Origin: JAPPHA01 sp965220985
GTDB taxonomy: Bacteria; Pseudomonadota; Alphaproteobacteria; Rhodobacterales; Rhodobacteraceae
Assembly: GCA_965220985.1 (NCBI GenBank)
Contig: OZ244854.1
Span: forward strand, 1,240,001 to 1,304,000
Length of the DNA stretch: 64,000 nt
Reading direction: 5' to 3'
Part shown: in pieces, positions 26,114 through 34,712 of the stretch
Numbering within the stretch: the first letter of the stretch is position 1
Layout of the letters: every line of letters begins with the position of its first letter
Notes under the pieces: generated by a model
Seen by the model: only the letters and a program-made list of their open reading frames with translations
Told to the model about the DNA's origin: nothing
The model's database searches: none
Made by a program: the position numbers and the translations under genes

Positions 26114-27057
26114 CAGTAACGGATCCTCGGGTCAAGAAACGTGTAGCAAAGATCGATCATCAGATTGATGATGATGTAGATGAAGCTGAAGAACAGGATC
26201 AGGCCCTGGATGATCGGGTAGTCGCGGGCGAGAACGGCATCGAGCACGAGGCGGCCAAGTCCGGGAATGTTGTAGACGCTCTCCGTCACGACAACGCCGC
26301 CGATCAGCAACGCGATCCCGATGCCGATGACCGTGATGATCGGAACGGCCGCGTTTCGCAGCGCATGACGCATCAGAATGCGCATCTCGGACTGTCCTTT
26401 TGCCCGCGCCGTCCGAATGTAGTCCTCTTCCAGAACCTCGATCACGGAAGCCCTCGCCATCCGCGAAATCAGCGCGATGAAAATCACGCTCAGTGTTACC
26501 GTGGGAAGGATGATGTGCATGAGGAACGGCCCCAGACCGTCCGCGAACGGCGATCTGTAGCCTTGTACCGGCAGGATTTTCAGGGTCATGGCAAAGACAT
26601 AGACCAGCATGTAGCCGAGCACGAAGACCGGAATCGAGAAGCCGCCGACCGAGAACAGCATGACGCAACGGTCGATCAGACTGCCGGCTCGGTAGGCCGC
26701 GATCGTCCCCAGCGGGACGGCAACCACGACCGAAAAGGTGATCGTCGTGATCGCCAGCATGACCGTCGGTTCGATCCGTTGGGCGATCAGTTCAGTGACC
26801 GGCTTGTTCGAGAATATCGATGTCCCCAGGTCGCCTTGCAGCAGTCCGCCCAGCCACCGCGCGAACTGAATCGCAATCGGGTCGGACAGCCCGAGTTGTG
26901 CCCGTATTCGCGCAACGTCTTCGGCGGTTGCATAATCGCCCGCGATGACGGCAGCCGGATCGCCAGGTGCAATCCTGAGAAGTATGAAAACAAACAGCGC
27001 CACGACGACCATGACAGGGATGGTCGAGAGAATCCGAAGCAGCACGTAATTCAGCAT
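26113..27057 (-). CDS. ABC transporter permease, DppB/OppB-like
   Basis: A 314-residue inner-membrane permease of the oligopeptide family. It begins with the characteristic single helix and LRIAPGDPAAVIAGDYATAE segment, has about six hydrophobic segments, and carries the EAA loop YIRTARAKGQSEMRILMRHA. Its last bases overlap the start of the DppC-like gene. It pairs with that protein to form the channel. An 84-base gap containing a strong hairpin separates it from the binding-protein gene upstream. Confidence 0.92.
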   Translation of the reverse strand: MLNYVLLRILSTIPVMVVVALFVFILLRIAPGDPAAVIAGDYATAEDVARIRAQLGLSDPIAIQFARWLGGLLQGDLGTSIFSNKPVTELIAQRIEPTVMLAITTITFSVVVAVPLGTIAAYRAGSLIDRCVMLFSVGGFSIPVFVLGYMLVYVFAMTLKILPVQGYRSPFADGLGPFLMHIILPTVTLSVIFIALISRMARASVIEVLEEDYIRTARAKGQSEMRILMRHALRNAAVPIITVIGIGIALLIGGVVVTESVYNIPGLGRLVLDAVLARDYPIIQGLILFFSFIYIIINLMIDLCYTFLDPRIRY

Positions 27058-27075
27058 GGCGACATCCGAAGATAA

Positions 27076-27101
27076 CGGCGCCTGCAGCGTGGCAGGCGCC
27101 G
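27076..27101 (-). terminator. Perfect 10-bp hairpin between binding-protein and permease genes
   Basis: CGGCGCCTGC (27076-27085) and GCAGGCGCCG (27092-27101) are perfect inverted repeats around a six-base loop. The hairpin lies between the stop of the solute-binding protein gene and the permease start. There is no T-run. In ABC operons such structures usually protect the upstream mRNA end and let the binding protein be made in excess over the membrane parts. Confidence 0.6.
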
Positions 27102-27141
27102 GATTGTGTCAGAAACCAGGACTTTCCTTCCGGTCGTCAGG

Positions 27142-28722
27142 TCACTCGATGGTGATGTTCCAGAAGAACTGGACCGGAGACTTGATCAGCCCCTTGACCG
27201 AGTTGCGGTACGCAACCGGAACGAAGAACTGTCCGAGCTCGCCGGATGCACCGATCGCCCAGAGACGTTCCTGGACCTTCGTGGCATGTTCCTTCTTTTC
27301 CTCGAGCGTTGCCGCAACCGCATACGCCTTTCTGGCGGCTTCCAGTTCCGCATCTGTCGGCCAGCCGAACCAACCAGCGTCCGGATTGCCCGAAAAGGCG
27401 ATCGCCAACGGGTCCAGGACGTCTGCGCCAATCCACCAGGTGTGGAACATGTTCCAACCGCCTTCTGCCACCGGCGAACGCGAGGCCCGTCGTGACGTCA
27501 GCGTTGCCCAGTCCATCGCCTGGACTTCGACCGTGAAGCCGGCCGCTCGGAGTTTCTCTGCTGTGACGAGCGAGAAGACCGAAAGCGCAGGCACGTCCGT
27601 GGGCTGCATGATGACGACCGGTGTGCCGTCGTAGCCCGTCGCGGCGAGAGCCTTGGCAGCTTCTTCGACCGAGCCGGTCTTCATCACGTCAGAACCCACT
27701 TCGTTGGCAAGCGGCGTTCCGCACGGATAAACCGAATAGCAAGTCATCCAGAACTCTTCCGAGCCGAATGCTGCTGCGAGGTAGTCTTCCTGTTTCATCG
27801 CCATGATTGCGGCACGGCGAACGTCGGCATCGTCAAAAGGCGAAAGCAGGTGGTTGAACCTGGCAAAGCCGATATTGCCAAGCGGGTCATTGACCTCGAC
27901 GACAACGTCAGGATTGGCCGACAGGAGGGGCATGAGGTCGTTGCTCGGCGACTCGAAAAAGTCGATTTCGCCCACATCCAGCGCATTCGCGGCCGTCATC
28001 TGATCGGGAAAATACGTCCAGATCACCTTGTCGACGCCTGCGATCTTGCCCCCGGACGCGGCTGATGCCGGCTCGCTGCGCGGCACGTAGTCCTCGAAGC
28101 GCGTGTAGACCACCTGAGACCCCGGGACCCACTCGTCTTCCTGGAACACGAAAGGTCCGGAACCCGTGTAATCGGTGATCTGCTCGAACGGGTCCGTCAT
28201 CGCCACTTCCTTCGGCATGATGAACGGAACGTTCGACGAGATCTTTCCAAGCGCTTCCAGAACCAGGCCGAAAGGCTGCGCCAGGGTCAGGACGACAGTC
28301 TTGTCATCGCTGGCTTCGAGGCTCGCAAGGTTTGCATACAGCTGCTGCCCCATTCCGTCGCGCTGGCCCCATCGATCAAGGGAGGCGACGACGTCTTCGG
28401 CGGTGACGGCCGAACCGTCGTGGAATGTCAAACCGTCACGGAGCATGAAGGTCCAAACCAGGCCGTCGTCGGCCGTGGTCCACGTGTCGACCATTTGCGG
28501 TTGCGGCGTGAACGATTCATCCATCGCGAACAATGTGTCGTAGATCATGTAACCGTGGTTCCGCGAGATGTACGCGGTGGTCCAGATCGGATCGAGATTC
28601 TTCAGGTCTGCGTGAGGTATGACGCGCAGGACAGTCTCGCTCGATGCCACTGTCGCCGTCATTGCAAGTGTCGTCGAAACGACAGCTGCCGTGATTGCCC
28701 TTCGAGGGCTCTTGATGATCAT
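27142..28722 (-). CDS. ABC transporter periplasmic solute-binding protein (family 5)
   Basis: A 526-residue periplasmic binding protein of the oligopeptide/dipeptide class (SBP family 5). The signal peptide is MIIKSPRRAITAAVVSTTLA followed by MTATVASS. The mature part shows the class pattern (LRVIPHADLKNLDPIWTTAY, then DGLVWTFMLRDGLTFHDGSA and VTAEDVVASLDRW). The ATG at 28722 is preferred over 28815 because GGAGAG precedes it and a proper signal peptide follows. It is the first gene of the transporter operon. Ligands of this class include peptides, glycosides, opines and nickel; the neighbouring bhc and amidohydrolase genes suggest an amino-acid-like compound. Confidence 0.92.
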   Translation of the reverse strand: MIIKSPRRAITAAVVSTTLAMTATVASSETVLRVIPHADLKNLDPIWTTAYISRNHGYMIYDTLFAMDESFTPQPQMVDTWTTADDGLVWTFMLRDGLTFHDGSAVTAEDVVASLDRWGQRDGMGQQLYANLASLEASDDKTVVLTLAQPFGLVLEALGKISSNVPFIMPKEVAMTDPFEQITDYTGSGPFVFQEDEWVPGSQVVYTRFEDYVPRSEPASAASGGKIAGVDKVIWTYFPDQMTAANALDVGEIDFFESPSNDLMPLLSANPDVVVEVNDPLGNIGFARFNHLLSPFDDADVRRAAIMAMKQEDYLAAAFGSEEFWMTCYSVYPCGTPLANEVGSDVMKTGSVEEAAKALAATGYDGTPVVIMQPTDVPALSVFSLVTAEKLRAAGFTVEVQAMDWATLTSRRASRSPVAEGGWNMFHTWWIGADVLDPLAIAFSGNPDAGWFGWPTDAELEAARKAYAVAATLEEKKEHATKVQERLWAIGASGELGQFFVPVAYRNSVKGLIKSPVQFFWNITIE

Positions 28723-29150
28723 GATGCAGGTCTCTCCATATCCATGGCAATCTTTGAGGCATGCGCCCGAGGGTCGGTGCCCAAGTGATTGCGACCATTT
28801 CGAAAGACGGCCCAATGTGGCCGATCAAGGAAAGCTAACCGACATTGAACGTTCGTTCAATTCCAAACGACACCCGCATGTCTTGCGGGGCATTTGCATC
28901 GGCGTTGTCCTGCCAGACAATGGATCGATGCTGCCTCTGCGGGATCTGATTCTGCCATCGGGGCCGCAACGGCGAGGTTGCGGGCCATGCTGTCCAAGGC
29001 TTGTCGGAGCAAAGAGAAGCTTCTGTTTCGGCGCATGTCACCGAGTCCGGCGTTGCAGAGGCAATGGCCGGATGCGTGTCAGGGAAAGCATTTGGCACAA
29101 TCGCGAAATCGCAGCCAAGCCGGTGTTCGCCACGACCAGCGCGACCCGGC
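28723..29150. other. Promoter region of the ABC transporter operon
   Basis: A 428-base gap between the transporter operon and the end of bhcR, both on the minus strand. No gene was recognised in it. It contains an 18-base palindrome (annotated separately), so it probably has its own regulated promoter rather than read-through from bhcR. Confidence 0.5.
28844..28861. promoter_or_regulatory. 18-bp palindrome, probable repressor operator
   Basis: ATTGAACGTTCGTTCAAT has perfect eight-base arms around a TT centre, 122 bases upstream of the binding-protein start. The symmetry and length suit a dimeric helix-turn-helix regulator such as a TetR or GntR protein. It does not resemble the TGAAA...TTTCA boxes next to bhcR, so a different regulator may act here. 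Confidence 0.6.
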
Positions 29151-29999
29151 TTACTGCAGCGTTCGCGTATCGCTGCCGCCGATTGCCACGGTCAATTGTC
29201 GAGCCGCTTCAATGACCGGGCGGCTCAGTCTTTCGATCTCCGATATTCTGATCCTGCTGGTGGGTCCGGAGACGGAGATCCCAGCGACCGCTTCGTTGTT
29301 GATATCGAACACGGGAGCTGCGATGCAGCGCATTCCCGCGTTCTTTTCTTCATTGTCGATGGAATACCCGCATTCGCGGATCGTCGCGAGACTCTGCTTG
29401 AGTTCTGCCTGATCGGTGATCGAATGCTCGGTGAAGGGTTGCAAGTCCACTCTCGCGAGAAACCTGTCCAGGCGGTCGGGGTCCATGTGCGCGAGCAACG
29501 CCTTGCCGATGCCCGAGGCATGCATGGGGGACAAGGTTCCCGGCGGAAAAAATGCCCGGATGTTCGAATGCGTCTCGACCTGGCTCAGGAACAGAACGGA
29601 GCCTTCCTTCTCGATGCCGAGGTTGGCGGTTTCGCCGGTCGCCACCATGAGCTTGCGCATGATCGGACGCGCCTGGCCCACGAGGCTTGTCCGCCTCAGG
29701 AAACGCGCGCCGATCACGAAGGCCCGCGGCCCAATGTGCCAGAGCTGTTCTTCGCTGTCGAATTCGACGAGCCCTCTTCCCTCGAGCGTCACGAGTATCC
29801 GGTAGACGGTTGCTGGCGACTGGTTCATTTCATCCGCCAGCATGATCAGAGGCTTGCCCTGCGCTTCGCTCAGATACTCGAAGACCTGCATGGCGCGGTC
29901 GACCGACTTGATCGTGTTCTGAGCAGTCTTGTCGTGCCAACCGCGGGGTCTCCCCCGCGCTCTGCGACCGATTCGGGGGCTGTTGTCCTGGGATTCCAT
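29151..29999 (-). CDS. bhcR: IclR-family regulator of the beta-hydroxyaspartate cycle
   Basis: A 282-residue IclR-type transcription factor. The N-terminal winged helix spans about residues 30-90 (AMQVFEYLSEAQGKPLIMLA, then DEMNQSPATVYRILVTLEGR). The C-terminal effector domain has the family's SGIGKALLAHM and AGISVSGPTSRI motifs. It is divergent from bhcABCD, the same arrangement as in characterised bhc clusters, where BhcR controls the operon and responds to glyoxylate (established for Paracoccus). Probable operator sites lie in the shared 168-base intergenic region. The identity rests mainly on family and gene context. Confidence 0.88.
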   Translation of the reverse strand: MESQDNSPRIGRRARGRPRGWHDKTAQNTIKSVDRAMQVFEYLSEAQGKPLIMLADEMNQSPATVYRILVTLEGRGLVEFDSEEQLWHIGPRAFVIGARFLRRTSLVGQARPIMRKLMVATGETANLGIEKEGSVLFLSQVETHSNIRAFFPPGTLSPMHASGIGKALLAHMDPDRLDRFLARVDLQPFTEHSITDQAELKQSLATIRECGYSIDNEEKNAGMRCIAAPVFDINNEAVAGISVSGPTSRIRISEIERLSRPVIEAARQLTVAIGGSDTRTLQ

Positions 30000-30018
30000 G
30001 GCTACCCTTGATTCTTTC

Positions 30019-30105
30019 TGAAATTCGAATTCACCATATGAAATTTACAACCCGCTGACAATACAGAAATAATTCGCCTGTGAGCAAAAATGAAAGTTTA
30101 TTTCA
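30019..30105. promoter_or_regulatory. bhcR-bhcA divergent control region with TGAAA...TTCA boxes
   Basis: Two 15-base inverted repeats are visible: TGAAATTCGAATTCA at 30019-30033 and TGAAAGTTTATTTCA at 30091-30105. A single TGAAATTTA half-site lies at 30039. IclR proteins bind palindromes of about this length and often of this A/T-rich TGAAA type. The first site is next to the bhcR start and the second is 63 bases before bhcA, suiting autoregulation and operon control. A very strong ribosome binding site, AAGGAGG, lies at 30155-30161 before bhcA. Confidence 0.55.
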
Positions 30106-30167
30106 AAAAAATTTACCCCAGTTCGCAACTGGTCTAGGAATCAGGCCAAGACGGAAGGAGGTTAGTC

Positions 30168-31358
30168 ATGATTTTTCAAAACCCGGTTTTCATCCCGGGC
30201 CCGACAAACATTCCCGACAGCCTGCGCAAGGCTTGCGACATGCCGACGATCGACCACCGGTCGCCGCTCTTCGGGGAGATCCTGCGCCCGGCACGCGAAG
30301 GCGTTCGCAACGTCCTCAAGAGTGACATCGCCGAGGTCTTCATCTTCCCCTCGACCGGTACCGGCGGCTGGGAGGCAGCGCTGACCAACACGCTTTCGGC
30401 CGGTGACAAGGTTCTCGCTGCGCGCAACGGCATGTTCAGCGACCGATGGATCGACATGTGCGTCCGGCATGGCCTCGACGTGAAGGTCGTCGACACAACA
30501 TGGGGCGAGGGAATTCCGGCACACTGCTTCGAGAAGATCCTGGGCGCCGACACGAACCGCGACATCAAGGCCGTCCTGGCGACGCACAACGAAACCGCCA
30601 CCGGCGTGACGTCAAGCATCGCTGCCGTGCGTCGCGCGCTCGATGCGGCTGGCCATCCCGCCATGCTGTTCGTCGACGGCGTGTCCTCGATCGGTTCGAT
30701 GGACTTCCGCTTTGACGAGTGGGGCGTGGACGTTGCGGTGACCGGTTCGCAGAAGGGCTTCATGCTGCCAGCCGGTCTTGCCATCGTCGGTTTCAGCAAG
30801 AAGGCAATTGAAGCCACCGCGACCGGCAAGCTGCCTCGTACCTTCTTCGACGTGCGTGACATGTTCAGCGGCTACGCCAACAATGCCTATCCCTACACGC
30901 CGGCCGTCGGTCTGCTGAACGGGTTGAGCGAATCTTGCCGCATGCTGCTCGACGAGGGACTCGAGAATGTTTTCGCGCGCCATTACCGCATTGCCGAGGG
31001 CGTGCGCGCCGCAGTGGGTGCTTGGGGACTCGATCTCTGCGCGGCAAATCCGTCGCTCCATTCCGACACCGTCAGCGCAATCCGCACGCCGGAAGGCTTC
31101 AATGCAACCGACGTCGTCACACATGCTGCCGAAAAATACGGCGTCGCGTTCGGTGTCGGCCTGGGCGAAGTGGCCGGAAAGGTGTTCCGGATCGGCCACC
31201 TCGGCATGATGACCGACGTCATGGCCATCAGCGGCATCGCGACCGCTGAAATGTGCATGGTGGACCTCGGCCTCGACATCGAGCTCGGCTCCGGCGTCGC
31301 TGCCGCCCAGGAATACTATCGCGGCAATGCCTCCGCGGTCCTGAAGGAAGCTGCATGA
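30168..31358 (+). CDS. bhcA: L-aspartate:glyoxylate aminotransferase
   Basis: A 396-residue class V (fold type I) PLP aminotransferase, first enzyme of the beta-hydroxyaspartate cycle. It transfers the amino group of aspartate to glyoxylate, giving glycine and oxaloacetate. It has the serine-glyoxylate aminotransferase start PGPTNIPDSLRKACDMPTID and the stretch FPSTGTGGWEAALTN for cofactor phosphate binding. The PLP Lys is in TGSQKGFMLPAG (about residue 195). The four genes bhcA-D follow one another in the canonical order, which is what separates this from an ordinary serine-glyoxylate aminotransferase. It is preceded by AAGGAGG and overlaps bhcB by four bases. Confidence 0.92.
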   Translation: MIFQNPVFIPGPTNIPDSLRKACDMPTIDHRSPLFGEILRPAREGVRNVLKSDIAEVFIFPSTGTGGWEAALTNTLSAGDKVLAARNGMFSDRWIDMCVRHGLDVKVVDTTWGEGIPAHCFEKILGADTNRDIKAVLATHNETATGVTSSIAAVRRALDAAGHPAMLFVDGVSSIGSMDFRFDEWGVDVAVTGSQKGFMLPAGLAIVGFSKKAIEATATGKLPRTFFDVRDMFSGYANNAYPYTPAVGLLNGLSESCRMLLDEGLENVFARHYRIAEGVRAAVGAWGLDLCAANPSLHSDTVSAIRTPEGFNATDVVTHAAEKYGVAFGVGLGEVAGKVFRIGHLGMMTDVMAISGIATAEMCMVDLGLDIELGSGVAAAQEYYRGNASAVLKEAA

Positions 31359-32329
31359 TGAAAGACATGGTCATGCACATTCCGAGCTACGAGGACATGC
31401 TCGAGGCCCACGAGCGGATCGAACCCCACATCCGCCGAACGCCGGTGAGGACCTCCGACTACCTGAACGAACTTGCAGGCTGCAAATTGTTCTTCAAGTG
31501 CGAGAACCTCCAGGAGCCGGGCGCGTTCAAGGTACGAGGCGCCTCGAATGCCGTGTTCGGACTGAACGACGAGCAGGCGAAGACCGGTGTGGCCACCCAC
31601 TCGTCGGGCAACCACGCATCCTGCCTGTCCTATGCGGCAATGAGGCGTGGGATCCCCTGCAACGTCGTCATGCCGCGCACGGCGCCGCAGGCCAAAAAGG
31701 ACACGGTTCGTCGCTACGGCGGCAAGATCACGGAATGCGAACCCTCGACCTCGTCTCGCGAGGCAACCTTTGCCGAAGTGCAGGCAGCGACCGGCGGGGA
31801 TTTCGTTCATCCGTACAACGATCCGCGGGTGATTGCCGGCCAGGGCACCTGCTCGAAGGAGTTCATGGAGCAGACCGACGGCCTCGATGTGGTCGTGGCT
31901 CCGATTGGCGGAGGCGGCATGGTTTCGGGCACCTGCCTGACCCTGTCCACGCTGGCGCCCGAAACCGAGATCGTCGCCGCTGAGCCCGAACAGGCCGATG
32001 ATGCCTATCGGAGTTTTAAGGCAGGACACGTCATCGCCGATGATGAACCGAAGAGCATCGCTGATGGGCTGCTCGTGCCGCTGAAGGACCTGACATGGCA
32101 CTTCGTCTCCAACCATGTTTCCGAGATCTACACGGCGTCAGAGCATGAGATTGTCGATGCGATGAAGCTGACCTGGAAGCATCTTCGCGTGGTCATGGAA
32201 CCCTCTTCGGCAGTGCCGTTGGCAACCGTTCTCAAGAATCCCGACGCCTTCAGGGGCAAGCGGGTGGGCCTGATCATCACCGGCGGGAATGTCGATCTCG
32301 ACAGGTTGCCTTGGATGAACACTGCCTGA
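31355..32329 (+). CDS. bhcB: erythro-beta-hydroxyaspartate dehydratase
   Basis: A 324-residue fold type II PLP enzyme of the serine/threonine dehydratase group. In the cycle it removes water from (2R,3S)-beta-hydroxyaspartate to give iminosuccinate. The PLP Lys is in GAFKVRGASNAVFGL (about residue 57). The substrate loop is SSGNHASCLSYA, the phosphate-binding glycine loop is IGGGGMVSG, and the C-terminal end carries IITGGNVDLDRLPW. The start at 31355 overlaps the bhcA stop (ATGA); 31358 is equally possible. It is the second gene of the operon. Confidence 0.92.
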   Translation: MMKDMVMHIPSYEDMLEAHERIEPHIRRTPVRTSDYLNELAGCKLFFKCENLQEPGAFKVRGASNAVFGLNDEQAKTGVATHSSGNHASCLSYAAMRRGIPCNVVMPRTAPQAKKDTVRRYGGKITECEPSTSSREATFAEVQAATGGDFVHPYNDPRVIAGQGTCSKEFMEQTDGLDVVVAPIGGGGMVSGTCLTLSTLAPETEIVAAEPEQADDAYRSFKAGHVIADDEPKSIADGLLVPLKDLTWHFVSNHVSEIYTASEHEIVDAMKLTWKHLRVVMEPSSAVPLATVLKNPDAFRGKRVGLIITGGNVDLDRLPWMNTA

Positions 32330-32369
32330 CCTCAACTGCATGATTGAATCCTGGCATAGGAGCGCTGAC

Positions 32370-33533
32370 ATGAAAGACATGACCAATCTCGACCAATTCG
32401 AAGTGGGCTTCGACATCCCGGCCAAGCCGGGCATGGACGAAGCGCATGTTCAAACCCCATGCCTTGTGCTCGACCTTGATGCACTCGAGCGGAACATCAA
32501 GAAGATGGGGGACTATGCCAAGGCGCATGGCATGCGCCACCGCACGCATGGCAAAATGCACAAATCGGTGGACGTGCAGAAGCTCCAGGAAGAGCTGGGG
32601 GGCGCTTGCGGCGTCTGCTGCCAGAAAGTGTCCGAGGCCGAAGTGTTCGCCCGTGGTGGCATCAAGGACATCCTGGTGTCGAACCAGGTGCGCGATGCAG
32701 CCAAGATCGATCGTCTGGCCCGCCTGCCCAAGCTGGGCGCGCGCGCGATCTGCTGTGTGGATGATCTCGCCAACGTGGCCGATCTCTCGGCGGCGGCGCA
32801 GGAGAACGGCACCCAGATCGAATGCCTCGTGGAAATCGACTGCGGCGCGGGCCGCTGCGGAGTCACCACCACGCCCGAGGTGGTCGAGATCGCAAAGGCA
32901 ATCGATGCGGCCGAAGGCCTGAAGTTCGCGGGCATCCAGGCGTACCAGGGAGCCATGCAGCACCTTGACGACTACAACGAGCGCAAGGCGAAGATCGATG
33001 TCGCCGTGGCAATGGTCAAGGATGCGGTCGACACGCTCAAGAGCGAAGGCCTGGAGTGCGATATCGTCGGCGGGGGCGGCACCGGTTCGTACTACTTCGA
33101 GTCAAACTCGGGCGTTTACAACGAGTTGCAGTGCGGATCCTACGCCTTCATGGACGCAGATTATGGCCGAATCCTCGACAAGGATGGCAAGCGCATCGAC
33201 CAGGGCGAGTGGGAGAACGCATTCTTCATCCTGACCTCGGTGATGAGCCACGCCAAGGCGGACAAGGCCATTGTCGATGCGGGCCTCAAGGCCCAGTCGG
33301 TCGACTCCGGTCTGCCTGTCGTTTACGGTCGCACCGACGTGGAATACGTCAAGTGTTCCGACGAGCACGGTGTCGTGATGGATCCGAACGGCGCGCTCAA
33401 GATCAACGAAAAGCTCAAGCTGGTCCCCGGCCACTGCGACCCGACCGCCAACGTGCACGACTGGTACGTCGGCTTGCGGGGCGGCAAGGTGGAATGCGTC
33501 TGGCCGGTTTCGGCGCGCGGTCATGCCTATTGA
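32370..33533 (+). CDS. bhcC: beta-hydroxyaspartate aldolase
   Basis: A 387-residue fold type III PLP enzyme of the D-threonine aldolase group. It condenses glycine with glyoxylate to (2R,3S)-beta-hydroxyaspartate, the carbon-joining step of the cycle. The PLP Lys lies in RTHGKMHKSVDVQK (about residue 57), the phosphate-binding loop is GGGGTGSYYFES, and the divalent metal ligands are in PGHCDPTANVH near the C-terminus. The ATG at 32370 is chosen because AGGAG at 32357-32361 is eight bases before it, although the frame opens at 32340. It is separated from bhcD by a 213-base gap with a hairpin. Confidence 0.92.
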   Translation: MKDMTNLDQFEVGFDIPAKPGMDEAHVQTPCLVLDLDALERNIKKMGDYAKAHGMRHRTHGKMHKSVDVQKLQEELGGACGVCCQKVSEAEVFARGGIKDILVSNQVRDAAKIDRLARLPKLGARAICCVDDLANVADLSAAAQENGTQIECLVEIDCGAGRCGVTTTPEVVEIAKAIDAAEGLKFAGIQAYQGAMQHLDDYNERKAKIDVAVAMVKDAVDTLKSEGLECDIVGGGGTGSYYFESNSGVYNELQCGSYAFMDADYGRILDKDGKRIDQGEWENAFFILTSVMSHAKADKAIVDAGLKAQSVDSGLPVVYGRTDVEYVKCSDEHGVVMDPNGALKINEKLKLVPGHCDPTANVHDWYVGLRGGKVECVWPVSARGHAY

Positions 33534-33581
33534 TGCGGCCGACATGAGACAAGGAATTCCGGCTCGATGAGAGACGGATAG

Positions 33582-33625
33582 GCGCCCGTGTGCATGCTAT
33601 CCTTCCGGCATTGACACACGGGCGC
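33582..33625 (+). other. 11-bp hairpin inside the bhc operon (between bhcC and bhcD)
   Basis: GCGCCCGTGTG (33582-33592) and CACACGGGCGC (33615-33625) are perfect inverted repeats with a 22-base loop. The structure sits in the only long gap within bhcABCD. It has no T-run after it. It may protect the bhcABC mRNA end, lower bhcD expression, or mark a point where bhcD has its own promoter. Confidence 0.55.
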
Positions 33626-33746
33626 ATGAACCATGATGCGATTTGGAGCCCTCCGCGCCGCCTCGGCGTCCTGCAACTCAATTTGTGCGGGACAGGGGCG
33701 GGCCATGTGATTGGAGGCTCTCGAAACGAGGAACCTGGAGAGTGAC

Positions 33747-34712
33747 ATGCTGATCGTGCCCGAACGCGAAATCGCCGACCTCATGACCCGCGAAGCGGCC
33801 TTCGATGCCATCGAGAAGATCTTTGCTGCCATGGCGTCGGGGGATGCGTACAATTTTCCGGTGGTCCGCGAGGCGATCGGGCATGAGGATGCGCTCTACG
33901 GTTTCAAGGGCGGGTTCGATCGCGCCGGCCTGACGCTCGGTCTCAAGGCGGGGGGCTACTGGCCGAACAACCTCGAGAAGCGTGGACTGATCAATCACCA
34001 GTCGACGGTGTTCCTGTTCGATCCGGATACGGGCATGGTCAAGGCGATCGTCGGCGGCAACCTGCTCACGGCTCTGCGCACCGCGGCCGCGTCGTCGGTC
34101 TCCATCAAGCATCTGGCACGGGCCGATGCCAAGGTGCTGGGCATGATCGGTGCAGGCCACCAGGCCACCTTCCAGTTGCGCGCGGCTCTCGAACAGCGCG
34201 AGTTCGAAAAGGTGATCGGCTGGAACTACCACCCCGACATGCTGCCCAACATCGAAACGGTCGCAACCGAGGCCGGCGTGCCCTTCGAGGCCGTCGAACT
34301 GGACCGCATGCGCGAGGCCGACGTGATCATCTCGATCACCAGCGCTTTTTCGCCGTCATTGATGGCCGACCACGTCAGCCCGGGCACCCACCTTGCTTGC
34401 ATGGGCACCGACACCAAGGGCAAGCAGGAAGTCGAGGCTGCCCTGCTGGCTCGCGCCACAGTGTTCACCGACGAGGTGGCGCAGTCCGTCAGCATTGGCG
34501 AAGCGCAGCATGCGGTCGCGGAAGGCCTGATCGAGGAAAGCGACATCGCCCAGCTGGGCGCCGTGATCAACGGCACCAACCCGGGACGGACGTCTGACGA
34601 TCAGATCACGCTTTTCGACGGAACGGGTGTTGGACTCCAGGACCTCGCCGTCGCCGCGTCAGTGGTGGAGATCGCTGCCGAGAAGGGCGTCGCGATCGAG
34701 GTCGACTTCTGA
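33747..34712 (+). CDS. bhcD: Iminosuccinate reductase (ornithine cyclodeaminase family)
   Basis: A 321-residue member of the ornithine cyclodeaminase/mu-crystallin family. In the bhc cycle it reduces iminosuccinate with NAD(P)H to aspartate, regenerating the amino donor for BhcA. The dinucleotide-binding glycine motif is LGMIGAGHQATFQL (about residue 134), and the conserved substrate Lys is in LGLKAGGYWPNN. The ATG at 33747 follows GGAG and fits family length; an in-frame TTG at 33711 is less likely. Last gene of the cluster. Confidence 0.92.
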   Translation: MLIVPEREIADLMTREAAFDAIEKIFAAMASGDAYNFPVVREAIGHEDALYGFKGGFDRAGLTLGLKAGGYWPNNLEKRGLINHQSTVFLFDPDTGMVKAIVGGNLLTALRTAAASSVSIKHLARADAKVLGMIGAGHQATFQLRAALEQREFEKVIGWNYHPDMLPNIETVATEAGVPFEAVELDRMREADVIISITSAFSPSLMADHVSPGTHLACMGTDTKGKQEVEAALLARATVFTDEVAQSVSIGEAQHAVAEGLIEESDIAQLGAVINGTNPGRTSDDQITLFDGTGVGLQDLAVAASVVEIAAEKGVAIEVDF

